From positions 1 to 52,756 of the IMG/VR virus record IMGVR_UViG_3300003323_000185: DNA of 52,756 bases; one strand, 5' to 3'. The notes below the pieces were generated by a model. It ran no database searches, had not been told where the DNA came from, and was given only the letters and a program-made list of their open reading frames with translations. The translations under genes and the position numbers were made by a program. Below, in pieces: positions 26,576 through 36,106 of the stretch. Position 1 is the stretch's first letter, and each line of letters starts with the position of its first letter. This DNA is from a virus.

Positions 26576-29500
26576 ATGTCATACGTAAACCTACATTGCC
26601 ACACACATTACTCCCCAATGGATGGGTTGAGTACTATTAGCGAATACATGCAACGCTGTAAAGAAATTGGCATGAATGCTCTAGCCGAAACCGAACACGG
26701 AACATTGGCTGGATGGCGAGAATTTCAGCGTGAGACGAAAGCAGCCGGGATTAAGCCAATCCTAGGCGTTGAAGCTTATTTTTCACCCACAGATCGTTGG
26801 GATCGCCGCGCTAAGAAAGACCGTGAAGGCGCAGACAGCATCTATAACCACCTTATCATTCTAGGTAAGAATGATAATGGATTGAAGAATCTTCAGACAA
26901 TGACTCGTGTTGCATGGGGTGAAGGATTCTACCAGAAGGCACGAATTGATTTTGACCTACTGGAAACACACTCTGAAGATCTAATTGTTCTTTCTGGGTG
27001 TCTTAATGGCCCACTAGCCAAGTCTTTTGAGGCTGGTGATGTTGAGGGTGCATATAATTGGGCCAGGAAGTTCAAGGATGTTTTCGGAGACGATTTCTAT
27101 ATTGAACTACAGACTCATAACCCACCAGAGATGAACAAGAATCTCATTACCCTTGCTGATGATTTGGAGATAAAGCCGCTGGTGACAGATGACTGCCATC
27201 ACGCATCTCCAAAAGATAAGGTTATGCAAGAAATCTTCTTGATTCTTTCTACTAATCCGAAAAAGAATAAGAAGGCTGACATCGCGGAGGCACAGAAAAA
27301 GGATTTCCTTGATCGCTTCAACTACCTCTATCCAGAGCGTAGAATGAGCTTCCAAACCTTTGATCTTTACCTTGAGGGTTATGCAGAGAAGGTAGAGAAG
27401 TTTAAGAAGCTTGGGTTTGATCGTGAAGACTTATTTGCAAACACTGTAGAAGTTGCTGATAAGGTTGGATCATATGAGTATCGTGAAAACCTTGAAACAC
27501 TTCCAATTGTTGTTAGTGATCCAAACCAGGAAATTGAAGATAAAGTTAAGCAAGGACTTCAGCGTCTAGGATTACTAAATAAGCCTGACTACGTCACTCG
27601 TGCAAAGCGTGAACTTGGAGTAATTAAGAGTAAGAATTTCGCTAATTACTTCATCATCGTTGCCGACATGATTTCCTGGGCTAAAGCTCAAGGTATTCGT
27701 GTTGGTGCCGGACGTGGTTCAGCAGCGGGATCATTGGTTTGCTATGCACTGGGAATTACTGGTGTAGATCCACTGAAATATAACTTGCTATTTGAACGAT
27801 TCTTGGATGAAGAGCGCGCTGACTGGCCAGATATTGATATTGATGTCCAGGATAACCGTCGTGAAGAGGTTCGTAAATATCTTGTCGATAAGTACGAATA
27901 CGTGGCAAATATTACCAACATCAATACCTACCGAGGAAAGAAAGCACTAAAGGACGCAGCACGTGTAATTGGCGTTCCATACTCTGAAGTAAACAAAACA
28001 ATGAAAATTCTTGAGGGTATTGGTGAAGTCACTGGCCATGATGTTATTGGTGAATTCAAGGCTAGTCCATTAGCCAAAGATTTTATCAAGAAATATCCAG
28101 ATGTTCCGCGCATTGCAGAGAGGCTGATCAATCGCATCAACGGTTACGGCATGCATGCGGCGGGCGTTATCATTGCCGATAAGCCTATTGCTGAATATGC
28201 TCCAATTGAAACACGTAAACCACCAAAGTCAGAAGAGCGTGTAGAAGCTGTAGCATTGGATAAGAATGAGTGCGAAAATCTTGGGTTGATCAAGATGGAT
28301 CTTCTAGGATTGAAAACTCTTTCTGTTGTCGACGACGCTGTGAAGCTCATCAAAGAAAATAAGGGAATTTTGGTTGATCCTAATGACCTTGATCTCGATG
28401 ATAAGCGTGTATTTGAAATGCTTTCTGAGGGTCGTACGCTAGGTGTATTCCAAGCTGAAGAATCAGCATCTACCAAACTAATTGAAAAGATGGGCATTCA
28501 CTCATTCAATGACTTGGTTGTTTCCAACGCGCTGGTTCGCCCAGGTGCATGGAACGCAATTGGTGAAGATTACCTAGCATTTAAGTCAGGTAAGCGTAAA
28601 CCGGAACCAATTCATCCAGATGTTGAATCATACATGGCGGAGACTTTTTACCAGCCAATTTACCAAGAGCAAATGATGCGCCTTTCAGTTGACCTTGCCG
28701 GGTTTACTGTAGGTGAGTCAAATAAACTCCGTAAGGGTATTGGTAAGAAAAACCGTGAGGTCGTAGATTCGTTCCATGAGAAGTTTGTCACCGGCGCTCA
28801 GAAGAAGATTAGCAAGGAAAAGGCTGAGAAGCTTTGGAAATCATTTGAAGAGGCTGGTGCCTACGCGTTCAACCTTTCACACGCGGTTGCATATTCCCTA
28901 TTGAGCTATGCTACAGCCTGGTTAAAGGTGCACTATCCACAGGAATTCATGTGTGCTCTTCTCAGAAATGAAAAGAAGAAGGTTACCGACTACCTGCTTG
29001 AATGTAAGCGAATGGGTATTAAGGTAAAGCTTCCACACATCAATCATTCCCAGATTGAATTCAGCATTGACGGTGACGATCTTCGTATGGGTCTTGAAAA
29101 TGTCAAGTTCATTTCAGAAAAGCTGGCTACGAAGATTATTAAAGAGCGACCATACAAGTCATACGATGAATTCAAAGAATATGTTTTGAGAAAAGGTAGC
29201 GGGTTGAACGCTCGTGTGCTGCAAGCGCTCAATTCATATGGTGGAGCATCCTTTAAGGATCATCCAGTGCCAGAAAATTATAAGGAAAACCTATATGAAT
29301 ATCTAGGGGTTCCTGCATTCGATTCAAAGATGGTTACTACCAGGATGCAAGAGCAATTGCGTAAGCTGGAAGATTATACAGATGATGAAACATTCATCTG
29401 TATGGCAATGGTAAAGAATGTGAAGCGTGGTGAAGGATCTACCGGTCGTCCATGGTGTTTGGTAGAATTACTGGATAGTAGTGGTTCGGCAGGGATCTTC

Positions 29501-29878
29501 ACAGATCCTAAAACTGAAATCGATAAGGGTCAGATGTACTTATTCTTGGTGAGCAATAACAGCATCATCAAGGCGATTTCTCTTGCTAATGACTCAGATG
29601 CACATGAGAATATAATTCTTGATTTCCTTCGTAGACCAGTGCTTGAAGAGGTACCAGAAGGACAATATAAGATTATTGCAGCAACAGCTCGGAAAACAAA
29701 CAAGGGTGGTAACATGGCTACATTGATTGTTTCCGACCACGAGAAGAATCTACAGAGCATTGTCGTTTTTGATAAGGAATTTGATAAGGCTAGAATGTAC
29801 TGTAAGATCGGAGCTGTGCGGACAATTACCACTGCGGTAACTCGTTCAGGTTCCGTAAAATTGGAGGATGTATACTGA
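26576..29878 (+). CDS. DNA polymerase III alpha subunit (DnaE-type, with PHP domain)
   Basis: 1100 residues from ATG 26576, after AAAAGGA; the frame upstream to 26432 is a shadow of the SSB gene. The N-terminal PHP domain shows metal-ligand motifs (LHCHTHYSPMDG at 6-17, AETEHG near 39, VTDDCHH near 203), so proofreading or pyrophosphatase activity may be intact. The C-family palm has GAGRGSAAGSL near 380 and the catalytic PDIDIDVQ near 417-424. A helix-hairpin-helix region and an OB-like segment follow. It is the phage replicative polymerase, working with the nearby helicase, primase and SSB. Confidence 0.95.
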   Translation: MSYVNLHCHTHYSPMDGLSTISEYMQRCKEIGMNALAETEHGTLAGWREFQRETKAAGIKPILGVEAYFSPTDRWDRRAKKDREGADSIYNHLIILGKNDNGLKNLQTMTRVAWGEGFYQKARIDFDLLETHSEDLIVLSGCLNGPLAKSFEAGDVEGAYNWARKFKDVFGDDFYIELQTHNPPEMNKNLITLADDLEIKPLVTDDCHHASPKDKVMQEIFLILSTNPKKNKKADIAEAQKKDFLDRFNYLYPERRMSFQTFDLYLEGYAEKVEKFKKLGFDREDLFANTVEVADKVGSYEYRENLETLPIVVSDPNQEIEDKVKQGLQRLGLLNKPDYVTRAKRELGVIKSKNFANYFIIVADMISWAKAQGIRVGAGRGSAAGSLVCYALGITGVDPLKYNLLFERFLDEERADWPDIDIDVQDNRREEVRKYLVDKYEYVANITNINTYRGKKALKDAARVIGVPYSEVNKTMKILEGIGEVTGHDVIGEFKASPLAKDFIKKYPDVPRIAERLINRINGYGMHAAGVIIADKPIAEYAPIETRKPPKSEERVEAVALDKNECENLGLIKMDLLGLKTLSVVDDAVKLIKENKGILVDPNDLDLDDKRVFEMLSEGRTLGVFQAEESASTKLIEKMGIHSFNDLVVSNALVRPGAWNAIGEDYLAFKSGKRKPEPIHPDVESYMAETFYQPIYQEQMMRLSVDLAGFTVGESNKLRKGIGKKNREVVDSFHEKFVTGAQKKISKEKAEKLWKSFEEAGAYAFNLSHAVAYSLLSYATAWLKVHYPQEFMCALLRNEKKKVTDYLLECKRMGIKVKLPHINHSQIEFSIDGDDLRMGLENVKFISEKLATKIIKERPYKSYDEFKEYVLRKGSGLNARVLQALNSYGGASFKDHPVPENYKENLYEYLGVPAFDSKMVTTRMQEQLRKLEDYTDDETFICMAMVKNVKRGEGSTGRPWCLVELLDSSGSAGIFTDPKTEIDKGQMYLFLVSNNSIIKAISLANDSDAHENIILDFLRRPVLEEVPEGQYKIIAATARKTNKGGNMATLIVSDHEKNLQSIVVFDKEFDKARMYCKIGAVRTITTAVTRSGSVKLEDVY

Positions 29879-30102
29879 TGCAAGACGTTTCCCACCTTCT
29901 TCCCTTCATCGTATTGGAGATGGTTGAAGAAAATGGTGGCCGCCTGGAACTAGATGCCAAATCAATTCAGGCTAAATTAGATAATTCTGATATTCGATTA
30001 GCCGTGTCGATGACCAATGACGGCAAATTAGTTATAGAGATTGATGAGGGATATGAAGGTTCAGCTTCTAAGCAAGCTAGCAAAACTACCAAAAAGAGCT
30101 AA
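29878..30102 (+). CDS. Hypothetical small protein
   Basis: 74 residues in a TGATG overlap with the polymerase stop. It has an acidic helix, then alternating strands (RLAVSMTNDGKLVIEIDEG) and a Lys/Ser-rich tail. No family recognised. Its end overlaps the dUTPase gene. Confidence 0.6.
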   Translation: MQDVSHLLPFIVLEMVEENGGRLELDAKSIQAKLDNSDIRLAVSMTNDGKLVIEIDEGYEGSASKQASKTTKKS

Positions 30103-30475
30103 TCTATGGGATGCTGGTGCTGATCTTTTTACAATTGAAGGTGGAATTCTTCAACCCGGTGAGCGTAGGCTTTTTAGCACTGGTATTGCCATTGAACTTC
30201 CAGATAGCTACGTAGGACTTATTTGTCCTAGGTCAGGATCAGCCCATTCATTTGGAATAAGTATCGTAAATGCACCAGGTGTTATTGACAGTGGGTATCG
30301 TGGAGAAATCAAGGTTAATCTAATAAACCTTGGCCAAGAAGAATACCTTATTGGTTGTGGAGATAGGATTGCACAGCTACTTGTACACCAGGTGGCTTTT
30401 CCCAATTTCGAAAACAGTACTGAACTTAATAGCTCGGTACGTGGATCAAAAGGACATGGGAGTAGTGGTAAGTGA
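30053..30475 (+). CDS. dut: dUTP diphosphatase (trimeric dUTPase)
   Basis: 140 residues from ATG 30053; the frame also offers ATG 30044. All five dUTPase motifs appear in order: AGADLF, PRSGSAHSFGI, GVIDSGYRGEI with the catalytic Asp, GDRIAQLLV, and RGSKGHGSSG near the C-terminus, where His replaces the usual Phe. The enzyme turns dUTP to dUMP, limiting uracil in phage DNA and supplying thymidylate synthesis. Confidence 0.93.
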   Translation: MKVQLLSKLAKLPKRANLWDAGADLFTIEGGILQPGERRLFSTGIAIELPDSYVGLICPRSGSAHSFGISIVNAPGVIDSGYRGEIKVNLINLGQEEYLIGCGDRIAQLLVHQVAFPNFENSTELNSSVRGSKGHGSSGK

Positions 30476-31485
30476 CAAACGTTAATGACATTTTGGCGAA
30501 GCTGGATAAAAAGACACAATCTCGACTTCGCCGTGGTTCTGAAATTGAACTAACAAGGTTTGAAACTGCCTCCACTGGGCTCAACAGAGCCCTTGGAGGT
30601 GGCTTCGGCCATGGTCGTCAAAGTCTGGTATATGGATCAAAGAGTGCCGGAAAGTCATCAGTGCTTTTAGAGTCAATCGGTATGGGGCAAAAGAAAGGTT
30701 TGTCTTGTGCGTGGATTGATGCTGAAGGTTCATATGACAAAGAATGGGCGGAGAGACTTGGTGTAAATACTGATGAACTGATTGTGTCAAGGGATAAGAG
30801 TATTCATGACATGATTTCAACGGGTTCTGATCTTTTGGTAAACGGTATCGATGTTCTCGTTGTGGATTCTATTTCTGCACTAATTCCATCTACCTACTTT
30901 GAAAAGAATGATGAGCTTGGTGATGGTCTGGATAAGACTAAGCAAATTGGTGCTCATTCTAAAGAACTTGGTATTGCATTTAACAAGTTCAATTATTTGA
31001 ATGAAAACACTGCATTGATCTTTATTTCTCAGCAACGAAACAAGTTCAATTCGTTTGGTGGCGCAAGTCTAAAGCCACAAGGTGGAGAATCTATTATGTT
31101 CTTTTCTTCAACTGTTGTGAAGCTTTGGGCTAGCGCATCTGATGGAGAACAGAAGAAAAAGGATTTTGTTCTAGGAGATTCAATAATTCAACAACCAGTA
31201 GGACGAGAAGTTACTTACACTGTTGAATTCAACAAGATCGGTCCTCCTAGCTCAAGTGGAAAGTACGACTTCTATTACCGTGGTGATCATGTAGGTATTG
31301 ATCGATATGGTGAAGTTGCCGACCTCTCTCTTGATGCTGGCTTTGTTACAAAGTCTGGTGCCTGGTTTAAATTTGAAATCGATGGTCAGGAATTCAAGCT
31401 GCAAGGCCGCGATAGTTTTGTTAATGCAATAAAAGAAAATGAGGCTGTCCGAGAATATTTATTCGACAAGGTAGAAAATGTCTAA
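30472..31485 (+). CDS. recA: RecA/UvsX-like recombinase
   Basis: 337 residues, starting at GTG 30472 inside the stop of the dUTPase gene. Walker A GSKSAGKSS lies near 56-64, Walker B VLVVDSISAL near 127-136, and a strand-exchange loop region has FISQQRNKFNSFGG near 182-195. The charged C-terminus is short. It would pair homologous strands for recombination-dependent replication and repair, with the nearby nucleases and resolvase. Confidence 0.92.
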   Translation: MTNVNDILAKLDKKTQSRLRRGSEIELTRFETASTGLNRALGGGFGHGRQSLVYGSKSAGKSSVLLESIGMGQKKGLSCAWIDAEGSYDKEWAERLGVNTDELIVSRDKSIHDMISTGSDLLVNGIDVLVVDSISALIPSTYFEKNDELGDGLDKTKQIGAHSKELGIAFNKFNYLNENTALIFISQQRNKFNSFGGASLKPQGGESIMFFSSTVVKLWASASDGEQKKKDFVLGDSIIQQPVGREVTYTVEFNKIGPPSSSGKYDFYYRGDHVGIDRYGEVADLSLDAGFVTKSGAWFKFEIDGQEFKLQGRDSFVNAIKENEAVREYLFDKVENV

Positions 31486-31684
31486 GTTTAGCGATAAGCT
31501 CGGGCCAAGTAAGCCGAAACCTATAGATGATCGATGGAAAGAAATTGACATTGGCATATCCTGTCCATGTGATGACGATCTTGAGAAAGTCTGGTACGAT
31601 AAGTCCTCTAAGAAAGTGAAGACCCTTTGTACTGAGGGTCATGAGGATATTGTCGAAATGGATTTATCGTGGCTGATGCGTTAA
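31478..31684 (+). CDS. Hypothetical small Cys-containing protein
   Basis: 68 residues overlapping the recombinase stop by 8 nt. CPC near residue 29 and a later C-TEGHED segment could bind one zinc. The rest is polar. It is coupled to recombination genes but its role is unknown. Confidence 0.6.
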   Translation: MSKFSDKLGPSKPKPIDDRWKEIDIGISCPCDDDLEKVWYDKSSKKVKTLCTEGHEDIVEMDLSWLMR

Positions 31685-31986
31685 GCGAAAAACAAGAAAT
31701 AAAGAAGTTTGGAGGTACCGCGCAGAAGAATTCCGGGCGCGGTGCCATCCAAAAAGGTGATGCCAGATTGGGGCCATTCATCGTTGATGTAAAAGAGTCC
31801 CTTAAGTCTTTTGCTTTAAATTTGCGGGTATGGGGAAAAGTATGTACCGACGCCGCAAAGCATAGAAAGCAGCCTGCTCTTATGGTAGCAATGGGAGAAG
31901 GTAGAGAGACGGTAAGAATGTGGATCATTTCAGATACCATGTTCAAAGAAATGCTCGACGCCTGGGAGGAAAAGTATGGCGAATGA
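31669..31986 (+). CDS. PD-(D/E)XK-like nuclease, candidate Holliday junction resolvase
   Basis: 105 residues from GTG 31669, overlapping its neighbours. The layout GTAQKNSGRGAIQKGDA followed by FIVDVKESLKSF matches small resolvase-type PD-(D/E)XK nucleases: an Arg/Gly turn, a KGD acidic residue, then D-V-K catalytic strand. A C-terminal Trp/Arg helix follows. A resolvase or flap nuclease role fits the recombination context, but a RuvC-like gene lies nearby, so the substrate is uncertain. Confidence 0.65.
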   Translation: MADALSEKQEIKKFGGTAQKNSGRGAIQKGDARLGPFIVDVKESLKSFALNLRVWGKVCTDAAKHRKQPALMVAMGEGRETVRMWIISDTMFKEMLDAWEEKYGE

Positions 31987-32311
31987 AGATAAGAGTGTAT
32001 TGGAGTATATTTCAAAAGTAGATGAGATTCTTGCGGTATCGGATTTTATCAAGAGTGAACAAGTTGATTTTGCGCTGGATACAATCATAAAAATCATTGA
32101 GAAGAAAGATGCAATGCCAGCACAAGTTGCAGCTCAAGCAATTGTGCAATTGCAGGCCATTAGTTCCATGTGTGCAATTCAGGCATCCTACTATAAAAAC
32201 CTTAATCCAGGAAAGGCCGGGTCAAGGGAATATCAATTGAAGAATATGTACTTTACCCTACATGAAGCTATAAATGAACTGTGTCAGGCACTGAAATACC
32301 TTTGTAAGTAG
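31976..32311 (+). CDS. Hypothetical helical protein
   Basis: 111 residues starting inside the previous gene. It is nearly all alpha helix (AAQAIVQLQAISSMCAIQAS) with no catalytic motif. It sits between two nuclease genes and may be a small accessory factor. Confidence 0.6.
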   Translation: MANEDKSVLEYISKVDEILAVSDFIKSEQVDFALDTIIKIIEKKDAMPAQVAAQAIVQLQAISSMCAIQASYYKNLNPGKAGSREYQLKNMYFTLHEAINELCQALKYLCK

Positions 32312-32319
32312 GGTATAAT
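32291..32319 (+). promoter_or_regulatory. Promoter feeding a leaderless nuclease gene
   Basis: CTGAAA (32291-32296), 17 nt, perfect TATAAT (32314-32319). The expected start at +7 is base 32326, the A of the next ATG, so the transcript would be leaderless. No ribosome site precedes that ATG. Confidence 0.7.
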
Positions 32320-32325
32320 TACTAT

Positions 32326-33099
32326 ATGAAGTTTAATAATTTCGTAAAATTATTCAGTGATAGAAAAGTAGGATTTGACTCAAGAAAACTAACAGAATTA
32401 CTAGACGGAGCATTTTCAGAAGTACAAACAGATGAGTTTATAACAAAAGAAAACTTTGCACCATCAACACTTCTTTATCCATATGGATCAGGAGCATGTC
32501 CTAGGTATTGGTATTTAGCTAGACGTGGCGCTCAGTTTGAAAAGCGTGTTGATGCTTATTCGGCAGATAATATGCAATCTGGTACAGATGCTCATGCTAG
32601 AATTCAGGCTAACTTTGAGAAGTCGGGCATTGAGGTTGAAATTGAGCAGGAGTTGTTTTATGATGACCCACCCATCCATGCCTTTGTTGATATTGTGGTC
32701 AAAAACTTCGATGGGTTAGAGATCCCCATTGAGATAAAAACAACTCGTTCTGAAGCATTTGCTTATCTAGTGGCACGAAATGAAGGACGAGAATATCAGG
32801 TAATGCAACTACTGATATACATGTACATTCGTGGAGATCAATATGGTGCATTGATATATGAAAATAAGAACGACCATAAAAAGCTTTTGATCCCGGTAGA
32901 AATGACGCCGGAAAATAAAGAAAAAGTTGAAACTGTATTTGAGTGGGCTCGCATGGTAAGAGATTTACAAGAACTTCCTAAGAAGCCTTACAGAAGTAAT
33001 TCAAAGATTTGCAAAGCTTGCCCAATCAAGAATTGGTGTTTTTCTCAAGAAGAAGGTACAATAGCCGTAGATACTTTGAGTTACACCGAGGAAGGTTAA
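32326..33099 (+). CDS. Cas4/RecB-like exonuclease with iron-sulphur cysteines
   Basis: 257 residues, apparently leaderless. ACPRYWY near residue 58 and CKACPIKNWC near 228-237 supply the four Cys of a Cas4-type Fe-S cluster. Between them are the PD-(D/E)XK elements: IHAFVDIVV near 117 and IEIKTT near 138, with YQVMQLLIYMYI as the QxxxY motif. Such proteins are 5'-3' exonucleases or end processors. No CRISPR array is present, so a role in phage recombination is likelier. Confidence 0.88.
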   Translation: MKFNNFVKLFSDRKVGFDSRKLTELLDGAFSEVQTDEFITKENFAPSTLLYPYGSGACPRYWYLARRGAQFEKRVDAYSADNMQSGTDAHARIQANFEKSGIEVEIEQELFYDDPPIHAFVDIVVKNFDGLEIPIEIKTTRSEAFAYLVARNEGREYQVMQLLIYMYIRGDQYGALIYENKNDHKKLLIPVEMTPENKEKVETVFEWARMVRDLQELPKKPYRSNSKICKACPIKNWCFSQEEGTIAVDTLSYTEEG

Positions 33100-33419
33100 T
33101 GCCAACAATTAGTAAAACGTACGGACTGAAGGCGTGTCAGTATTGCGGAAGTAAGTTCGAAGCACATAGACCTAACATGATCTATTGCGATAATATTTGT
33201 TGCAGAAAGGCGACAAATGAAAAACTTCTCAAACGCTACCATGAACGCAAAAAAGAGAAAAATACTGTAAGAACATGTAAGAGTTGTTCGGGAAAGTTAT
33301 CTCGGTACAATCGTGACGATAACTGTCATGCATGTCAGATTCGAGAAGAAAACGCGAATCGTACGGCTTTACTAGCTGAATTAGGCATTAAGTATATCGA
33401 TGAAGATGCTACGAGTTAA
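33099..33419 (+). CDS. Zinc-finger protein with two Cys clusters
   Basis: 106 residues from ATG 33099 in a TAATG overlap. A first cluster reads CQYCGSKF with YCDNICC about 20 residues later, like plant-style zinc fingers of HNH-associated phage proteins. A second pairs CKSCSGK with CHACQ. The linker is very basic. Nucleic-acid binding is likely; a nuclease function is not evident. Confidence 0.65.
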   Translation: MPTISKTYGLKACQYCGSKFEAHRPNMIYCDNICCRKATNEKLLKRYHERKKEKNTVRTCKSCSGKLSRYNRDDNCHACQIREENANRTALLAELGIKYIDEDATS

Positions 33420-33951
33420 GAAGAATGGCCAGCGTGTTTTAGGTATTGACCACAGTACCAACACGCTGGCATTCTGCATTTCCGAAGACGGAAAGGTGAA
33501 GGATTGGGGGGAAATTCCATTAGTCGGAAACAATGTTTTCGAAAGAATGGGTGATCTCCATTACAAGCTTAAATATCACTTTGGTAATACTACAGCTAAT
33601 GTCCTGTGTATTGAAAAAACAGTTCAGGTAAATTCTAGAGATACTGTCGTTAAGCTCGCTATGATCGCGGGAGTAATAATAGGCTTCTTTGCCGAATATG
33701 GACTTAAAGTTCATGAGGTACCAGCATTAACCTGGCAATCTGCAACCGCCAAGCCTACCCTGACCAGACCGGAACAGGCAAAGCTTAAATTGGAAAACCC
33801 CGGACGTACCAAGTCTTGGTATTCCAATGAAGCCAGAAAGATACGTAAACAGCGTATTATAGATTGGGTAGAAACCAATTATGGCATTATAGCGCCAAGC
33901 GATGCAGCGGATGCAATTTGTATTAGCCTGTATGGTGGTTCAAAGCTATGA
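33400..33951 (+). CDS. RuvC-like Holliday junction resolvase
   Basis: 183 residues from ATG 33400 (ATG 33406 possible). An RNase H fold is indicated by GIDHSTNTLAF with Asp17, LCIEKT near 69-74 with the catalytic Glu, and SDAADAICI near 168-176 with the last acidic pair. It would cut four-way junctions formed by the RecA-like protein before packaging. It overlaps the small gene that follows by 4 nt. Confidence 0.85.
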   Translation: MKMLRVKKNGQRVLGIDHSTNTLAFCISEDGKVKDWGEIPLVGNNVFERMGDLHYKLKYHFGNTTANVLCIEKTVQVNSRDTVVKLAMIAGVIIGFFAEYGLKVHEVPALTWQSATAKPTLTRPEQAKLKLENPGRTKSWYSNEARKIRKQRIIDWVETNYGIIAPSDAADAICISLYGGSKL

Positions 33952-34094
33952 CCGCCAAACTTCCTCAGAGCGAAGCTTGGCTACGCAAACGTTTTGTGAT
34001 GGATAGAAAATCTCCAGAAGAGATGGCAATTGAAGCCAAGTGTTCTCCACTCACAATACGACGTAAATTGAAAGAATTAGGATTATTGCGGTGA
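33948..34094 (+). CDS. Small helix-turn-helix protein
   Basis: 48 residues in an ATGA overlap at both ends. SPEEMAIEAKCSPLTIRRKL is a plain helix-turn-helix, as in short phage regulators or terminase-like binding domains. Too short for a firm role. Confidence 0.6.
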   Translation: MTAKLPQSEAWLRKRFVMDRKSPEEMAIEAKCSPLTIRRKLKELGLLR

Positions 34095-34819
34095 ATGAAT
34101 TTACTATCATCAGCATTGATGATTCCCGTGAGGAAAAGAAGGCATTGATTAGAAATGCGCTTGATTGGCGAGAAGCTGAGATAGAATTTGTAAATGGAAA
34201 GATTCCAGAAAATTTAAGACAGGCTAAGAAAAAGTGGTCTAAAGTAGAAACACCTGGGCCATTCAAAGCTGGCGAATTCGGCGTATTCTATTCTGTTCTT
34301 AATTGCCTTGAATATGGCGCGGAACATGATGGAATACTATATTTTGAAGATGACGCTACACCAGTCGAAGACTTTCAGGGACAATTGATATATTGTCTTA
34401 CAGAGCTTCCAGACAATTTTGATATGTTTGCCGTATGGTCTCCATTGAATCAGAGGTACGATTACACTGAAGTATCTTCTTTCAATAATAAAGGTGAGCC
34501 AATTTACCAAAGGCATGAAGGTTCAATATTTGATTATGGACACCCAAACCTAGCTAGGTTGTGGCAGGGGTATGGAAATGTAGCAATGTACTTTTCAAAG
34601 CGCGGGTGCCTGAAGACCTTACATTACATTCAAAACAAAGGATTCTTTTCACCGATAGACTGCCTTATTTGTATTGCAGTACATAGTGGATATTTAAATG
34701 GCTTTTCTTTAAAGCCAGACCAGCCAGAACTAATAAAGTATGACTGGAGTGCCCCAACCACTATTCACCAAAGTAAATGGGGAATGATTGAAGACCTGAT
34801 GAAGGAGAATAATGAATAA
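34091..34819 (+). CDS. Glycosyltransferase family 25-like protein
   Basis: 242 residues from GTG 34091. GEFGVFYSVLNCLEYG followed by ILYFEDDATP near 88-97 is the GT25 signature, in which the acidic EDD binds the metal and nucleotide sugar. A later GYGNVAMYFSKRG segment fits the family's acceptor side. It starts a sugar cassette with the following three genes. The target could be DNA bases, a virion protein or a host glycan. Confidence 0.78.
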   Translation: MNEFTIISIDDSREEKKALIRNALDWREAEIEFVNGKIPENLRQAKKKWSKVETPGPFKAGEFGVFYSVLNCLEYGAEHDGILYFEDDATPVEDFQGQLIYCLTELPDNFDMFAVWSPLNQRYDYTEVSSFNNKGEPIYQRHEGSIFDYGHPNLARLWQGYGNVAMYFSKRGCLKTLHYIQNKGFFSPIDCLICIAVHSGYLNGFSLKPDQPELIKYDWSAPTTIHQSKWGMIEDLMKENNE

Positions 34820-35498
34820 TGAGATGATGTTGATTGTCCCATCACGTGGACGACCAAAGAATATAAACAGACTTTGCGAAGCTTTACTGGATACAGAGGC
34901 AGACGTTGATTTATATGTAGGAGTTGACGCAGATGATCCGGAATTGGATGGGTATAGAAGACTTGAAGATACATATGGCTTTAACTTAATTGTCTCTGAA
35001 GAGCGTAAGAGATTTGCTGCAACCGTGAATGCAATTGCTTTGGAACATTATAAGGAATATGAATATATTGCCTGGATGGGTGATGATCATGTTCCTCATA
35101 CCTTGTTCTGGGATTGGCGTTACCGTCGGGCACTAAAGGAAAGTAATAATCCAGTCGGTGTAGTTTATGGGAATGATTTGGTTATGGGCGCGGAGATTGC
35201 AACAGAACTAGCATTTACTTCAAATATAGTGGAGAAACTAGGTTATGCAATTCCTGATGGATTCATTCACCTATTTGTTGATAATTACTTTATGGAGCTT
35301 GGTAGAGCAGTAGGCAATCTAATTTATTTGCCAGATGTAATTGTTCAGCATATGCATCCATGCGCCGGTCAGGCTGAAGAAGACCAGACATACAAGGAAG
35401 CCAATAGCGCGGAGCACTGGACTCATGATGAGCAAGTATTCAGAGATTATGTAGCAAACCAACTTCCTGAAGATGTAAAGAAGTTGAAAACAATATGA
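34812..35498 (+). CDS. Glycosyltransferase, GT-A fold
   Basis: 228 residues overlapping the GT25-like gene by 8 nt. IVPSRGRP at the N-terminus, VGVDADDPE near 36 and WMGDDHVPH near 91 outline a Rossmann-type nucleotide-sugar fold with an acidic metal site; a His-rich VIVQHMHP lies near 176. It probably works in sequence with its neighbour. Donor and acceptor cannot be read from the sequence. Confidence 0.75.
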   Translation: MNNEMMLIVPSRGRPKNINRLCEALLDTEADVDLYVGVDADDPELDGYRRLEDTYGFNLIVSEERKRFAATVNAIALEHYKEYEYIAWMGDDHVPHTLFWDWRYRRALKESNNPVGVVYGNDLVMGAEIATELAFTSNIVEKLGYAIPDGFIHLFVDNYFMELGRAVGNLIYLPDVIVQHMHPCAGQAEEDQTYKEANSAEHWTHDEQVFRDYVANQLPEDVKKLKTI

Positions 35499-36106
35499 CC
35501 TTGAATGAAGGAGAATATAGGTTTTTTGATATAAAGGATGGTGAACCATATTTCTCAACCCAAGAATTTCATGATGAACGTGAAGCTGCTCCGCACATTG
35601 ATCAACATGGAATGCAACGTGATCGTTTAGTTTTAGCTGCGGATTTCGTAAAGGAATTGGTGCTGGAATATAAAATAACTACTGTTTCCGATATTTGCTG
35701 CGGAGATGGTGGATTGCTGGAATATCTAAAACCATTCTTTGAAGAACACGATGTGCAAGCTTGGGGATATGATTTTCAGCCTGCGAATGTTAGAGATGCT
35801 GTATATAAGCGTAAGGTAGATGTATCCTTTGCTGATGTGGTAAATGATCCGATTGAATATGGTGAACTAAGTATTATGACAGAATGCTTGGAACATTTTT
35901 ACGATCCACATGCGATGGTTCGTAAAATTGAATCAGATTACTTTGTGGCGAGTGGGCCAAATGGTGAAACGCCAGAGGCGCATTATGAATTGCATACCTG
36001 GGGCTGGTCTTGGCCAGCATATGAGAAACTTCTTGAGCAAGGTGGATATAATATCTTGCGTCATGAAGAATCTACTATATTTCAGGTGGTATCAGGAAAA
36101 AGATGA
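35495..36106 (+). CDS. SAM-dependent methyltransferase (class I)
   Basis: 203 residues in an ATGA overlap. ISDICCGDGGLLEYL-like motif I near 64-76, a motif II acidic residue in WGYDF, and LSIMTECLEHFYDP as motif IV describe a class I methyltransferase of the sugar/small-molecule kind. No DNA-methylase catalytic motif (DPPY or PC) is seen. Within the sugar cassette it likely methylates a sugar or its precursor. Confidence 0.78.
   Translation: MTLNEGEYRFFDIKDGEPYFSTQEFHDEREAAPHIDQHGMQRDRLVLAADFVKELVLEYKITTVSDICCGDGGLLEYLKPFFEEHDVQAWGYDFQPANVRDAVYKRKVDVSFADVVNDPIEYGELSIMTECLEHFYDPHAMVRKIESDYFVASGPNGETPEAHYELHTWGWSWPAYEKLLEQGGYNILRHEESTIFQVVSGKR

Noticed and set aside
32326-33099. Part of a CRISPR-Cas system
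   Set aside because: No other cas gene or repeat array is present; Cas4-like nucleases are common in phage recombination modules.
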